Source of the DNA: Calamus simplicifolius
Taxonomy: Eukaryota > Streptophyta > Magnoliopsida > Arecales > Arecaceae
Direction: 5' to 3'
DNA: 64,000 nucleotides
Assembly: GCA_900491605.1 (NCBI GenBank)
Contig: UESW01001516.1
Span: 460,137 to 524,136 of the forward strand
The position numbers and the translations under genes were made by a program. The notes below the pieces were generated by a model. It worked only from the letters and a program-made list of their open reading frames with translations. It was not told where the DNA came from and searched no databases. Positions 48,525 through 58,490 of the stretch are shown here, one piece after another. Position 1 is the stretch's first letter, and each line of letters begins with the position of its first letter.

Positions 48525-48731
48525 TCAGTCGGACAAATCGTGGAAGCGCCAGCAAAGGAGCATGGACACGCAGCGGCCAAGAATATAGAAGCGAGTCTTC
48601 TGCTGCTTCACCATTGTGAAGCACCTCCGTCGGAGGCCGGACTTTTGCGAAGATCGCCGGCGAGATTGAGAGCTTTGAGAGGAGGAGGATGAGGAGTAGT
48701 AGTAGTAGTAGGAAGAAGCGGCCATAGCCAT
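48525..48731 (-). CDS. DVL/ROTUNDIFOLIA-like (RTFL) small polypeptide
   Basis: A 68-residue single-exon plant micropeptide. DVL/RTFL peptides are membrane-associated and restrain cell proliferation and organ elongation when overproduced. The C-terminal RTF domain is clear: CFTMVKQQKTRFYILGRC at residues 37-54, then VSMLLCWRFHD. The usual family form has two Arg before the Cys (LRRC); here the first is Gly. The N-terminus is low complexity, with five Tyr (8-12) followed by six Ser (13-18), encoded in part by a TAC microsatellite; such variable N-termini are normal for the family. Start: first ATG of the frame, with a second ATG two codons on. A TATA-like box lies about 100 bp upstream. No neighbour is related. 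Function is inferred from the family. Confidence 0.9.
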   Translation of the reverse strand: MAMAASSYYYYYSSSSSSQSSQSRRRSSQKSGLRRRCFTMVKQQKTRFYILGRCVSMLLCWRFHDLSD

Positions 48732-48828
48732 GGAATTAGGAATCGAATCTAGCTAAGGCTCAAGAGGTGGGGAGAGAATTCAGTGCACCGATGGCCGGTT
48801 TGGGGCGTCAGAGGGGGAGTCTACATTG

Positions 48829-48835
48829 TTAAATA
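48829..48835 (-). promoter_or_regulatory. TATA-like box of the DVL gene
   Basis: TATTTAA on the minus strand, about 100 bp before the ATG, followed by a CT-rich leader. Confidence 0.45.
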
Positions 48836-48839
48836 GGCC

Positions 48840-49590
48840 AATTGAGGTGGGCTGAGGTGGTCCCCGTGGTGGTAACGTCGCGTTAAATTAGGAGGCAGGC
48901 TTGTTCCTGTAAAATGACTGGAATGCCATCGCCGTTTTTTATAGTCGGTTGCTAGGTGGGAGAGGAGGTCGGTCACATATCCTCACGGATTGCCTCATAA
49001 AATCTTGTTATATATGTATAATCTAACCTAGTAGTGGGTCTTTTGATAATGAAAAATAATAAGCAGGCATGATGCATAGTTGACCAGGATGATAATCTTA
49101 TTATATATGGCGTGCCAGTTGAGCATGACATAAAAGATCCACGAGTACAATTTCAAATTGAAGGCTGGTTTAAAGCCAGAACCATAAAAGCATGCCCTTT
49201 CAATTGGGGTTTAACCATTTTCCTCATTATATTAACGCTGGATTTTATTTCAACTTCGCAAGATGATAGAGAGCAGACTTATTCATGTTCTCATCATTAT
49301 AAAAAAGCAAAATCTAAGAAATTACAACATAATTATCTACTATTTAGTTATCAATTAAAAAGATTAGAAGGATGATTTTTCTTTTCTTTAGATAGACTCA
49401 AAAAAAACCTTTCTTCCCATGGTTCCCGAAAGCTATACATAAATCTAAAGCAAAAGAAAGGCCTTCTTACAGTGAATCTTAGTGATGGAACTGGGGCAAC
49501 CAATAAATTTTATAATTATCTTTCAAATTCTCTTATTTTAAGAAAATATGGGCAATTACCTGAAGATTTTTTTTTAAAAAAAAAAACTCA
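48840..49590. other. Upstream region of the DVL gene and intergenic sequence
   Basis: No further gene recognised; open stretches here lack known domains. Confidence 0.4.
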
Positions 49591-49659
49591 GAAGGCTAGT
49601 TTGGTAACTTCATGTCAAAAGACCGGTTTCGGTCAAATGTGGGGATACTTGGCCCAATT

Positions 49660-50000
49660 GCCCTTCCCACGACAAAAGAGCGAACCGTGTATTGTGGGGG
49701 ACACCACGGAAGCAGCCCACGTGTCGTCCTTATCTTCTTCCACTCCGTGTCCCCTCGCTGCCGCGGACCTCGAGGAAGCCCGCCCGCCCACCCCTCGCTG
49801 CGTTCGCGATCCCTTCCCGACAACGACATCCAATGGGGTCCCACCTCCCATCAAAAACAAAAACCACGTCGAAACTGACTCGCGACCGGCCATCTCCGAC
49901 CTCGGCGTCAAAATTAGAGATGAAGCTGATCGAGCGCAGGCTGCTCAAATATATATAATGGAAGACAAGATGGATTCTTCTGCCTCCTGACTCCGTGCAC
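49660..50000 (+). promoter_or_regulatory. Promoter-like GC-rich island with G-box and TATA
   Basis: GC-rich 300 bp in AT-rich surroundings, with CACGTGTC (G-box/ABRE-type) at 49718-49725 and ATATATATAA at about 49949-49958. The following ATG opens only ten codons (MEDKMDSSAS), and no coding exon of a known family follows. It could be the relic of a stress-type promoter or the start of a non-coding transcript. Confidence 0.25.
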
Positions 50001-51452
50001 GCGTTACACAAGTTAATTGATGTGCGAGAGAGCTGGCCGGTTTCCATGATTGCTTGCCAATGGAGTCGGATGATGATTACAAAGAAGGCTGCTAATCATT
50101 AATTTGGAATTATTTGAATGGCTAGGAAAGGAGAGCAGGTGGTGTTAATTAAATTAGTCTAGAAACAAGTAGCTGCCTTCAGAAACATGGTATGGATTAG
50201 GAGTGGACAGTAAAATATTATTCAATATCATCAATTACACGCATGAATCGGATGTGGTATGAATCTTCTAGATGATATGGTTGTGGTGTCTTTGAGATGA
50301 TCATTCAAGCTTGCTTTGGTTGTTGAATAAAGGATGCTGGGTTGGAGCTGTGTCTTGGCCTTGTTTGATACCAACCGGGCATATATCTGCGTTATGGCGA
50401 TCCGGTTGCTCCTATTGCTCAGCATGTTGGTCGGAGTGGCGACAATTTAGCACTTCATTCTCCTGATAAGACTTTTATTTAACACTTCATTGCCTGCCTT
50501 TAATTTGGCCCAAAGCCACAGCAAATGAGGGTGAATAGATGTCGCATGGTTCCTAAGCGGCGTCCATGCTGTCCAATTCCCAAAGTAAAAGATGGATTTC
50601 TTTTGAAAGAAGTTAAAAGCCACACGAGTCTAGCATCAGATGCCAGTGATGGTGGCGGTCATATGTTAAAGCCTCTATAGCCTCTAGAGTGCGCTGCACG
50701 TATGGTATGACAAAGGTTGTGGCCATCGAAAGACCACCACCACCACCACCAAACTGCCAATTTTATTAATTGCGCTGCACGTATCATGTTACTCCGATTG
50801 GAGCGCCCGCGAGCTTTATTGCGTCCGTGGAGTCAAATTGGCGTCCGGTCCCCCCCACCATCAAACTAATTTGCCACGAAGAACAGCGCAACACTGACAC
50901 CATTGGCATCGACATCCAATCATAGGGCAGGCTGCACGTGTCCTTCAGGAATCTAAGCACGCCCACGGCCACATGTGTGGCAGGGACCTGTCCCCCCTTC
51001 TTCCGGTCTTCTGACAACCGAGTCACGTGGAGAAGGAACGGCCATGGTCCCCTCCAAATCAATGCGCGAACCTGGCAAAGTTTAATCTGCCTTCCATTCC
51101 TTGCAGTGGATTTGGCGAACGTTTCAACATGATCTGCCGCCCGCTCTTCTAGTTCGAGAACATCTCGTCTAACTCCGATCTATCTATATATTTCAGAGCT
51201 TCAATCCCAGCCATAAAGCTCCGTTTAAATGCCTTCAGTTTTTTTCTTTTTCGTTTTTACGTTTCTTTTTCTTCAAGCTCTATTTATCCGCGGCACCATA
51301 GTCGGAAACATGATAAAATTTGCGATCGCAACAAACATCTTAGACTGTAACGCTGGAAAGGATATTCCTATATATGCAGGAAGTAGTGCTTTCTGTACCA
51401 ATGTTTGAATGCAGATTTTGTATAAAAGTATAATATTTAAAAAATAATTTTA
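50001..51452. other. Intergenic region
   Basis: A (CAC)n run at 50728-50746 and a GC-richer stretch at 50780-51130. No gene recognised on either strand. Confidence 0.4.
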
Positions 51453-52480
51453 TATAATTTAGGATAAAATTATCATTGTGCCAACATCCGTGTATATGAC
51501 AAGAAGACTAGAGCCATTATCTGTTCTTGACTCGTTAACTATAATGTTTGAAAAAAGATAAACTGTCATGTGATGAAGCCGTGTGTGAGTTAACGGTGAA
51601 GGTTGAGACGGCCCAGCCTCTCAGATGGTCTCATCTCCAGAAGCACCGACTTGGCCCCATAGTCGGCCCTAGCATCGATTCCGAAGTCGGTCTCCTCACC
51701 GACTCCATAGTTAGTACCGACGTCATCATTGGTCTCGATACCAATACTAGAGATGGTTTTTGAACCTCGGCAGGGCCGAGCTATCTCAATATCTTGGAAG
51801 GGCCGAGCTATCTCCGAACCTCGGCAGGATCGAGCTTTCTCAGTGCCTCAAAAGGGCCGAGCTATATCCGAACCTCGTTAGGGCCGAGCTATCTTAGTAC
51901 CTTGCCCGGATCGATCCTCATCCCTTCAACGTAAGCGCCATTGCTGGTTCAAACCATGTCGGATATCTCAGAGGATGAACCACCCTAATCACAAGAATTG
52001 CGGAATGAGCTTCTTAAAATGGAAATAGAAACCAAATACAACACTAAAGCTTAATAAAGCACCCATCAGCTTCATCAACTACCGATCCTCGTAACCGTTG
52101 GGATTTCGGCCTTATCGAATGCCAACTCCCTAAAATGTGCCAAAAAATCAGGTAACGGCTCACCTCCTCGTGTACAAATACCAAGTCCTAGGACCCCCTA
52201 GGTACGCTCTCGAAGGCAATTTAAGCCCAAAAAAACTCTAGCAAAGGCCATTGCTCCTGAAAAATTATCTCAAGGAGGAAAATCCTTTTGCTGGAACCTT
52301 CTCCTCTCATCTGATTGCTGAAGATTTTCATTGACTTCGGCGTCAGAAGGTTTTTCGCTGTGATCACCCCTCGTGCTTCCTGCGCAAAGACTGTCTTGCA
52401 AATCCATCCGAATGAAAGAGCGCTACCCGGATCCTGACGTATACCGCCTTTAAGTTGGAGAACGAATTTTCGCAGTAACA
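51453..52480 (+). repeat. 5' LTR of the short Gypsy
   Basis: 1028 bp. Its start, TATAATTTAGGATAAAATT, is the decayed form of TGTGATGTGGGATAAAATT, mostly G-to-A changes; it ends ..CGCAGTAACA. It lacks about 270 bp of CGGCCTCATCTTC-type repeats present in the 3' LTR. Confidence 0.8.
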
Positions 52481-52505
52481 GATTGGAGCTAAAAGAAGGG
52501 CCCCA
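52481..52505 (+). other. Primer region of the short Gypsy
   Basis: GATTGGAGCTAAAAGAAGGG directly after the 5' LTR. The minus-strand Gypsy has GATTAGGGCTAGAGGAAGGG at the same place. The tRNA used was not identified. Confidence 0.5.
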
Positions 52506-52566
52506 AGTCCCTTTGAAAACTTGAAACCAAGGAGATAAGGTTCCATACAAGAAGGATAATTCCTTA

Positions 52567-52752
52567 ATGGCCAACCGTAAGAGAGCAACCACAGATGCTC
52601 CTGATCAAGCCACCTCTCAAAGACCTGATCCCACAAACAACATGGTACCCTCACATCCATCATCGATCGAGGTTCCTTCACCGCTAGTAGTTTTGGTCAC
52701 CCAGAACCAGTTTGCCATGACGGTCCAACAAGTTCAAGCCCTGTCAAATTGA
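52567..52752 (+). pseudogene. Gypsy gag N-terminus
   Basis: 61 codons from ATG 52567 (MANRKRATTDAPDQATSQRP, then DPTNNMVPS and VTQNQFAM) to a stop. The same start occurs on the minus strand at about 29045. The sequence to 53160 continues as decayed gag-like Pro/Gln-rich reading. No capsid or zinc-knuckle motif was seen. Confidence 0.65.
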
Positions 52753-53504
52753 TGCAGAGGCTTCATGGAGTTCCTCTTCCCGCTGCACCCACTCAGCAAC
52801 TTCCTGGTGGAACAGTCACCCCAGTCCTATCGATGGTCCCTCTGCCCAATCCATTGGAAGCCACCAACCTCCAGCGATAGCCCGGCCATAAGTTGAATCA
52901 GCACCGCAAAGGAGAGGAGATAGGAGCCTGCCCAGATCCCATCGAGCTCGCTCCTTACCTACAGTATTCTTTCAATCACAATTCAATGCAGCGGCCGCGA
53001 TCCCCCCATCCTATCTCTCCTACTGCTCGAGATGACAGGCTCCAATGACAACTATCCGCACTGAACCTATTGGCGGCTTACATTTTTAAAAAGATTGCCC
53101 ACACAGGATCCTACCAGGTACGGCCAAGCGAAGAGAAGAACCAGTTTGAAAGGGTCTAGTACGAGGGGCTCACTTCTTCAGATAAGGACATCAAAGAGAT
53201 ACCATGCCTTAAGGATATGAAACTCGGATCACTTCTAAGCAATAAAGACCTTCAAATGATATAGTATCCCCAAGATATAAAACTCAGATCATCTTCGAGC
53301 AATAAAGATCTTCAAGGGATACAGTACCCCGAAGACATAGAACTATATTAAATCCCGAATATATTACTAGTGAAGTATGAATGAACCAAACCATTTTGTT
53401 CATTGTAATAAAACTTCACTCTTCGATTCAAATATTTCTTATTGAATAATAATTTTTCTTGAGTTATGGATGAAAGGCAGGTCTCACCTAATCTTTGCAC
53501 TATG

Positions 53505-54090
53505 GGTCCCTTTCTCCGAGCCTTAGCAGGGCCAAGTAAAAAATTTTCACCGTACCTCGGTACGGCCGAGCAACTTTCTCCGAACCTTGGTAAGGCCAAG
53601 TAAAAAAATTTCTATACCTCGGCACGCCGAGCAACTTTCTCCAAACCTTGACAAGGCCAAGTAAAAAATTTTCTCTATACCTTGGCATGGCCGAGCAACA
53701 TTCTTTGAATTTTGGCAGGGCTAAGTAAAAATTTCTTCATACCTCGGCATGATCGAGCAACATTCTCTGAACCTTGGTAGGGCCAAGTAAAAAGTTTCTC
53801 CGTACCTCGGCACGGCCGAGCAACATTCTCCAACCTTGGCAAGGCCAAGTAAAATTTTTTTTCATACTTTGGCATGGCTAAGCAACATTCTCCGAACCTT
53901 GGTAGGGCTTAGTAAAAATTTCTCCATACCTTAGCATGGCCGAGCAACTTTCTCTGTACCTCGGTAGGGCCGAGCAACTTTCTCCGTACCTTGGCAGGGC
54001 AAAGTAAAATTTCTCCAAGGAACAATCTTCGCACCCTGGCGAAGCGAGATAAGATTCTTTTCGAACCTTGGCAGACCGAGCAATTCTCCA
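53505..54090 (+). repeat. Tandem array of ~62-bp units with CTCGGC..GCCGAG palindromes
   Basis: About nine units, each made of CCTTGGCAGGGCCAAGTAAAA and a stretch with CCTCGGCACGGCCGAG followed by CAAC. Successive GAGCAAC marks fall near 53568, 53629 and 53692, so the period is 61-63 bp. Each half-unit is an imperfect inverted repeat able to fold in RNA. It lies in the 3' untranslated part just before the polypurine tract. Related pieces occur in the LTRs (51765-51900, 54770-54860). Confidence 0.88.
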
Positions 54091-54159
54091 TATGGCCAAA
54101 AAGTTCCTCCAATCTAATTAAGCAATTGAAACTCTACTCCCTATGTCCGAACCTACGCT

Positions 54160-54181
54160 TCGGACTAGAGAGTGGGGGGCA
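54160..54181 (+). other. Polypurine tract of the short Gypsy
   Basis: AGAGAGTGGGGGGCA immediately before the 3' LTR. Confidence 0.8.
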
Positions 54182-55443
54182 TGTGATGTGGGATAAAATT
54201 ATCGTTGCACCAACATCAGTGTATATGACGAAAAGGCTAGAGCCACTTTCGGTTTCTGACTCATTAACTATCATGTTTCGAAAAGATAAATTGTCATGTG
54301 ATATGGCTGATGAAGCCGCATGTGAGTTAACGGTGGAAGTTGAGACGGCCCCAACCTCCAAAACGGTCTCATCTTCAGACACAGCTCCAGTTCCAAAACG
54401 GCCTCATCTTCGGAAGCAGCTCCAGCTTCCAAAACGGCCTCGTCTTCAACTCAGCCCCAGACTCCAAAGTCGACTTAGTCGGTCTTAGTACCGACTCGCC
54501 TCAAGGCGGCCTCATCTCCGAAAGCAGCCCCAGCTTAGACGACTTCATCTCCGAATTCGGCCTTAGCTTCCAAGGTGGCCTCGTCTTCGGACTTGGCCCC
54601 AGTCGACCTCAACCTCCAGAGTCGTCCTCAGCACCAACTCGGCCCCAGTCGGCCTTAGCACCGACTTGGCCCCATAGTCGGCCCTAGCATCGATTCCGAA
54701 GTTGGTCTCATTAACTCCAGAGTTAGTACCAATGCCATCATCAGTCTTGACGCCAACACTAGAGATGGTCTCCGAACCTCGGTAGGGCCAAGCTATCTTA
54801 GTACCTTGGAAGGGCCAAGCTATATCTGAACCTCGGCAGGACTGAACTATCTTAGTACCTCGCTAGGATCGATCCTCATCCCTTCAACGTAAGCGCCATT
54901 GATGCTTTAAACCATACCGGATATCTCAGAAGATAAACCAACCTGATCGCAAGAATCATGGAATGAGCTTTCCAAAATGGAAATGGAAGCCAAATACAGC
55001 ACTAAAGCTTAATAAAGCACCCGTCAACTTCATCAACTGCCGATCCCCGTAACCGTTGGAATCCCGGCCTTATTAGATGCCAACTCCCTAAAACGCGCTC
55101 AAAAAATCAGGTAACAGCTCACCTCCTCGATAGCATACAAATACCAAGTCCCCAGAATCCCCCAAGTATGCTCTCGAAGGCAATCTAAGCTCAAAAAAAC
55201 TCTAGCAAAGCCATTGCTCCTGAAAAATCATCTCAAAAAGGAAGATCCTTCTGTTGGAGCCTTCTTCTCTCATCTGATTGCTGAAGATTTTCATTGACTT
55301 GGGCGTCGAAGGGCCTTTCGTAGGGACCACCTTCCGTGCTTCTTGTGCAAAGATTGTCTTACAGATCTATCCGGACGGAAGAGCGCTATTCGGATCCTAA
55401 TATGCACCGCCCCTAAGCCGAAGAATAGATTTACGCAGCAATA
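54182..55443 (+). repeat. 3' LTR of the short Gypsy
   Basis: 1262 bp from TGTGATGTGGGATAAAATT to ..CGCAGCAATA. The extra block at about 54385-54660 consists of repeated CGGCCTCATCTTC/CAGCCCCAG phrases. Confidence 0.8.
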
Positions 55444-57960
55444 ATATTCAATATTAAAAAAAATTAAAATGTTTATAACTTAAGTTTACTTGTTACAATC
55501 AACTTTCGCTCGAGTTTTCAAAACCACATGAGTTTAGCTGATTAACGAATTAATTGGACCAGCAAATAGGTTTGAAGTATTACAAATGATATTAGACCTA
55601 ATTCGAGTGTGTGAAAGTTATTAGATAAAATGCACTAATTTATTACATGCAACAATATTGTTACGTTATAAAGATATCTAATTTAGATAATTTTTAATTA
55701 GCTTATGGTGTGAGATAAAGGAAGGGATTATAATAAACTTTCATTCAAATTTTTAGGATCACTTGATTTTAGTTTACTAATAAATTAATTAGATTAGCAA
55801 ATAGTCTTTGCACGTTATAGGATGCAATAAAACATTTTTTTGTTTCAATCTGTTAATGAATTATTGAGCTTGAAGGTAATGAGACAAGAATAGTGCTTGA
55901 CAAGGTTTCATTTACAGTTGCTCAAGCAAATTTCGTTTGACCCATCCTGCGGTGTTGAGTACTCATTGAACCATGATGCCTGTTATACATATTTTATGGC
56001 TACTATGGGTAAGTATTTCAAAATGAAGAGATGAACTCGGCTAATGTAACGGCTTCCTTGTGTTACAAATGAATAGAGTTTGGTTTAGCCATTAGACAGC
56101 TGTGTCTTCACGTAACGTCATGCCGTCGTCCTCTTCCTCTTCCATTGTTTGTTGATGTCTCCCTCCTCAACCTGTCTACATTAAATTAAACTTTGACGAC
56201 CCTTGCAAGGCCGAGAGAGACGTTCTATTGGTTCCGTAGTCCGAGATAGCGATAGATCTACGGTAGTTGTGGTGTTCGTTCTCGTATTCTCACACCTTTT
56301 ATCAAGTTGTACAGGGATTTAAATATCTGGAAAAAAAAATCAAAGAAACTACCATCATCGTACCTTCAATCCAAATCTCTGCCTAGAAATACAAACGTCA
56401 TTCTCCATGAGATATAACCTAATAAGTATACAAAACATATACCAATAAATAACTAAATAGAAAATAAAATAAATTTTACTAATCATCATGTTCATAATAA
56501 TTCTTCTATAATTTGAACTATATAACTGATAATAAATTTGATTAAATATTAAAATAATCTTAAATCATGGTGCAATTTCTTTTTACTTAAAAAATACTCT
56601 TCCATCAATGTCTTGGTGAATCTATTGCTTTTTATCTAAAAGAAGAAAATATATAATTATAAATTTAATAGCCTTCTAAGCAATGATCATCTCTATTACA
56701 TAATCCAAATAATAATATTTAAATACATTTTTCTTAATAATTAAATATAATAATTAACTAACATATCTATTAAAAGAGATATCTAGAGTAAATTCATATT
56801 TTGTAGGTTTTTGGTTCACATTTAGATCTTTAAATAAGTTTATCATGATACATCTCAACATCCAATTTGACTATGCTTTAAGGCATCTCATCAATAATCT
56901 CTTTCACTTAATATAATCCTCACTAGCAAAATATTGATCAATGCATGTCCTTCATCAACCATAAGTAGGATTGCTTAACCTCTATTGATATAAGGTCCAA
57001 AAAATGTATATACCCTATTGGTCATTAGGTCCTAATCAAGGTTTAACCTCCACTAGTTAGGTATCAACCAATGCATATCTTTATTAACCATAATTATTAA
57101 TTAATGTTTAGTCCCTACTTATATAAGATTCTAACCAATGTACACCCCTCGCATGCTAGGAGTATTTGATATACCCGATATTAGAATTTTAGTTGGCTAA
57201 GAATTTTAGAAATCAACATGTGGTGTGTATCGTTCACAATTCATATGTATCATTATTATAATTATTAAATATGATAATATATAGATTACAAATAAAGAAG
57301 TATGATAAAATATATCAATTCAAAATTTGATAAAAATAATAAAATTTGTAATTCATAACATAATGTCTGATGACACAATAATTTGTAATTCATAAATCTA
57401 TAGAATCTACAATTTGCATATAAGTCAATCATAATCTATCTAATCGTAATATAAAAATTTTTAAAAAGATAACTTATTACTTTCCTAATTAGGTATGAGT
57501 AACCTGTAACCCTAACTCTAATCAACTTTGATTATTCTCTTCAGAACCTATCATACAATTTACCCTAAATAAGTATATAATCAGGTCTCAAATTAATTCT
57601 AAATGCCGAAATCTCCAAACTAATCAAAACTCCCAATTTAAGAAATTCCTGCCTCGAAATAAAGACATGAAATCGAAGGGACATCGACATCTATAAGAAA
57701 TTAATACAAATGGTGGGTCCAATGGTACTCGATAAGATCAAAATGGGATCTGACACACTCAATTCGCTTCATTAAGGTCTCCCTAGGATACAACATAAGG
57801 ATCTTAATAAGAACTTAGAACTAGGGTCCTAACCCTCATAGAGAGAGAAAGAGGGAAGAAGTGAGAAAAATAAATGAGAGATAAGAAATAGAAAGAAATT
57901 AGAGAGGGGGAGTGAAAGGGATACGGGTGTTCCCTCCTTCGTGTTTAACTAAAGAGAGAG
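55444..57960. other. AT-rich intergenic region
   Basis: No gene recognised. About 70 bp near 55498-55570 are repeated in diverged form at 55735-55815 (shared GAATTAATTGGA/AAATTAATTAGA..AGCAAATAG), about 240 bp apart. Confidence 0.45.
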
Positions 57961-57969
57961 AAAAGAGAA

Positions 57970-58490
57970 AGAATACCAATATTTTGAAAATTAAACTGAA
58001 CAATAAATCAGCTTGATATTTAGGTTGTGGATCAATCGATTCGATCAAATAAATCAGTTTGATTGAATCAGATGATGCCATAATTAAATTTTAATTTTAT
58101 AATATAGAAATAATAAAATATAAATATCAAACTATAAAAAAATATCTTTAAAACTTATATACATGTTCAAGAAAATTTATATAACATTAAAACTATAGAA
58201 AAATATATCTAAAACTATAGATGGGTTATTTTCATATGCAAACTGAAGTAAAAAATTAAAAACCAAAAAAAAAAAAAATTAACCCTAATTTTATTTATCA
58301 AAACTAAAAGTCAAAATCGGGATTGAACCGGTTCTTCAGAATCCGGTCGGTTTAATGAATTTTTTGATTTTTAACGGATCATATAAAAGCAACTCTAATA
58401 AAAAATCGGATCGGACTAATAACTGATTTTGGTTGAACTGATTCGACCAACCGATTTGATCTGATTTTTAAAACTATGAAAAATACTCAT
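57970..58490. mobile_element. Possible non-autonomous DNA transposon (MITE-like)
   Basis: The two ends are imperfect inverted repeats (ATTTTGAAAATTAAACTGAA at the left; GTTTTAAAAATCAGATCAAA on the minus strand at the right), with GGTTCGGT-style segments inside (CCGGTTCTTCAGAATCCGG, ATCGGATCGGAC). This resembles plant hAT-type MITEs. No TSD was confirmed. Confidence 0.3.

Larger units (their letters stand above)
51453..55443 (+). mobile_element. Short Gypsy-type element, non-autonomous
   Basis: Two directly repeated LTRs (51453-52480, 54182-55443) enclose only 1.7 kb: a primer region, a gag start, decayed sequence, a tandem palindrome array and a polypurine tract. No protease, reverse transcriptase or integrase was found. 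LTR starts, post-LTR sequence, gag start and polypurine tract match those of the Gypsy at 17055-35253, so the two belong to one lineage although the LTR bodies differ. A TSD could not be resolved: the left flank is low-complexity AT sequence. Confidence 0.78.

Noticed and set aside
48156..48692. 178-codon plus-strand frame over the DVL gene
   Set aside because: Antisense to the DVL/RTFL peptide and opens with a poly-Phe/Lys low-complexity run.
53348..54112. Minus-strand frames with repeated peptides such as RRKLLGHAKVW
   Set aside because: These are translations of the non-coding 62-bp tandem array, not a repeat protein.
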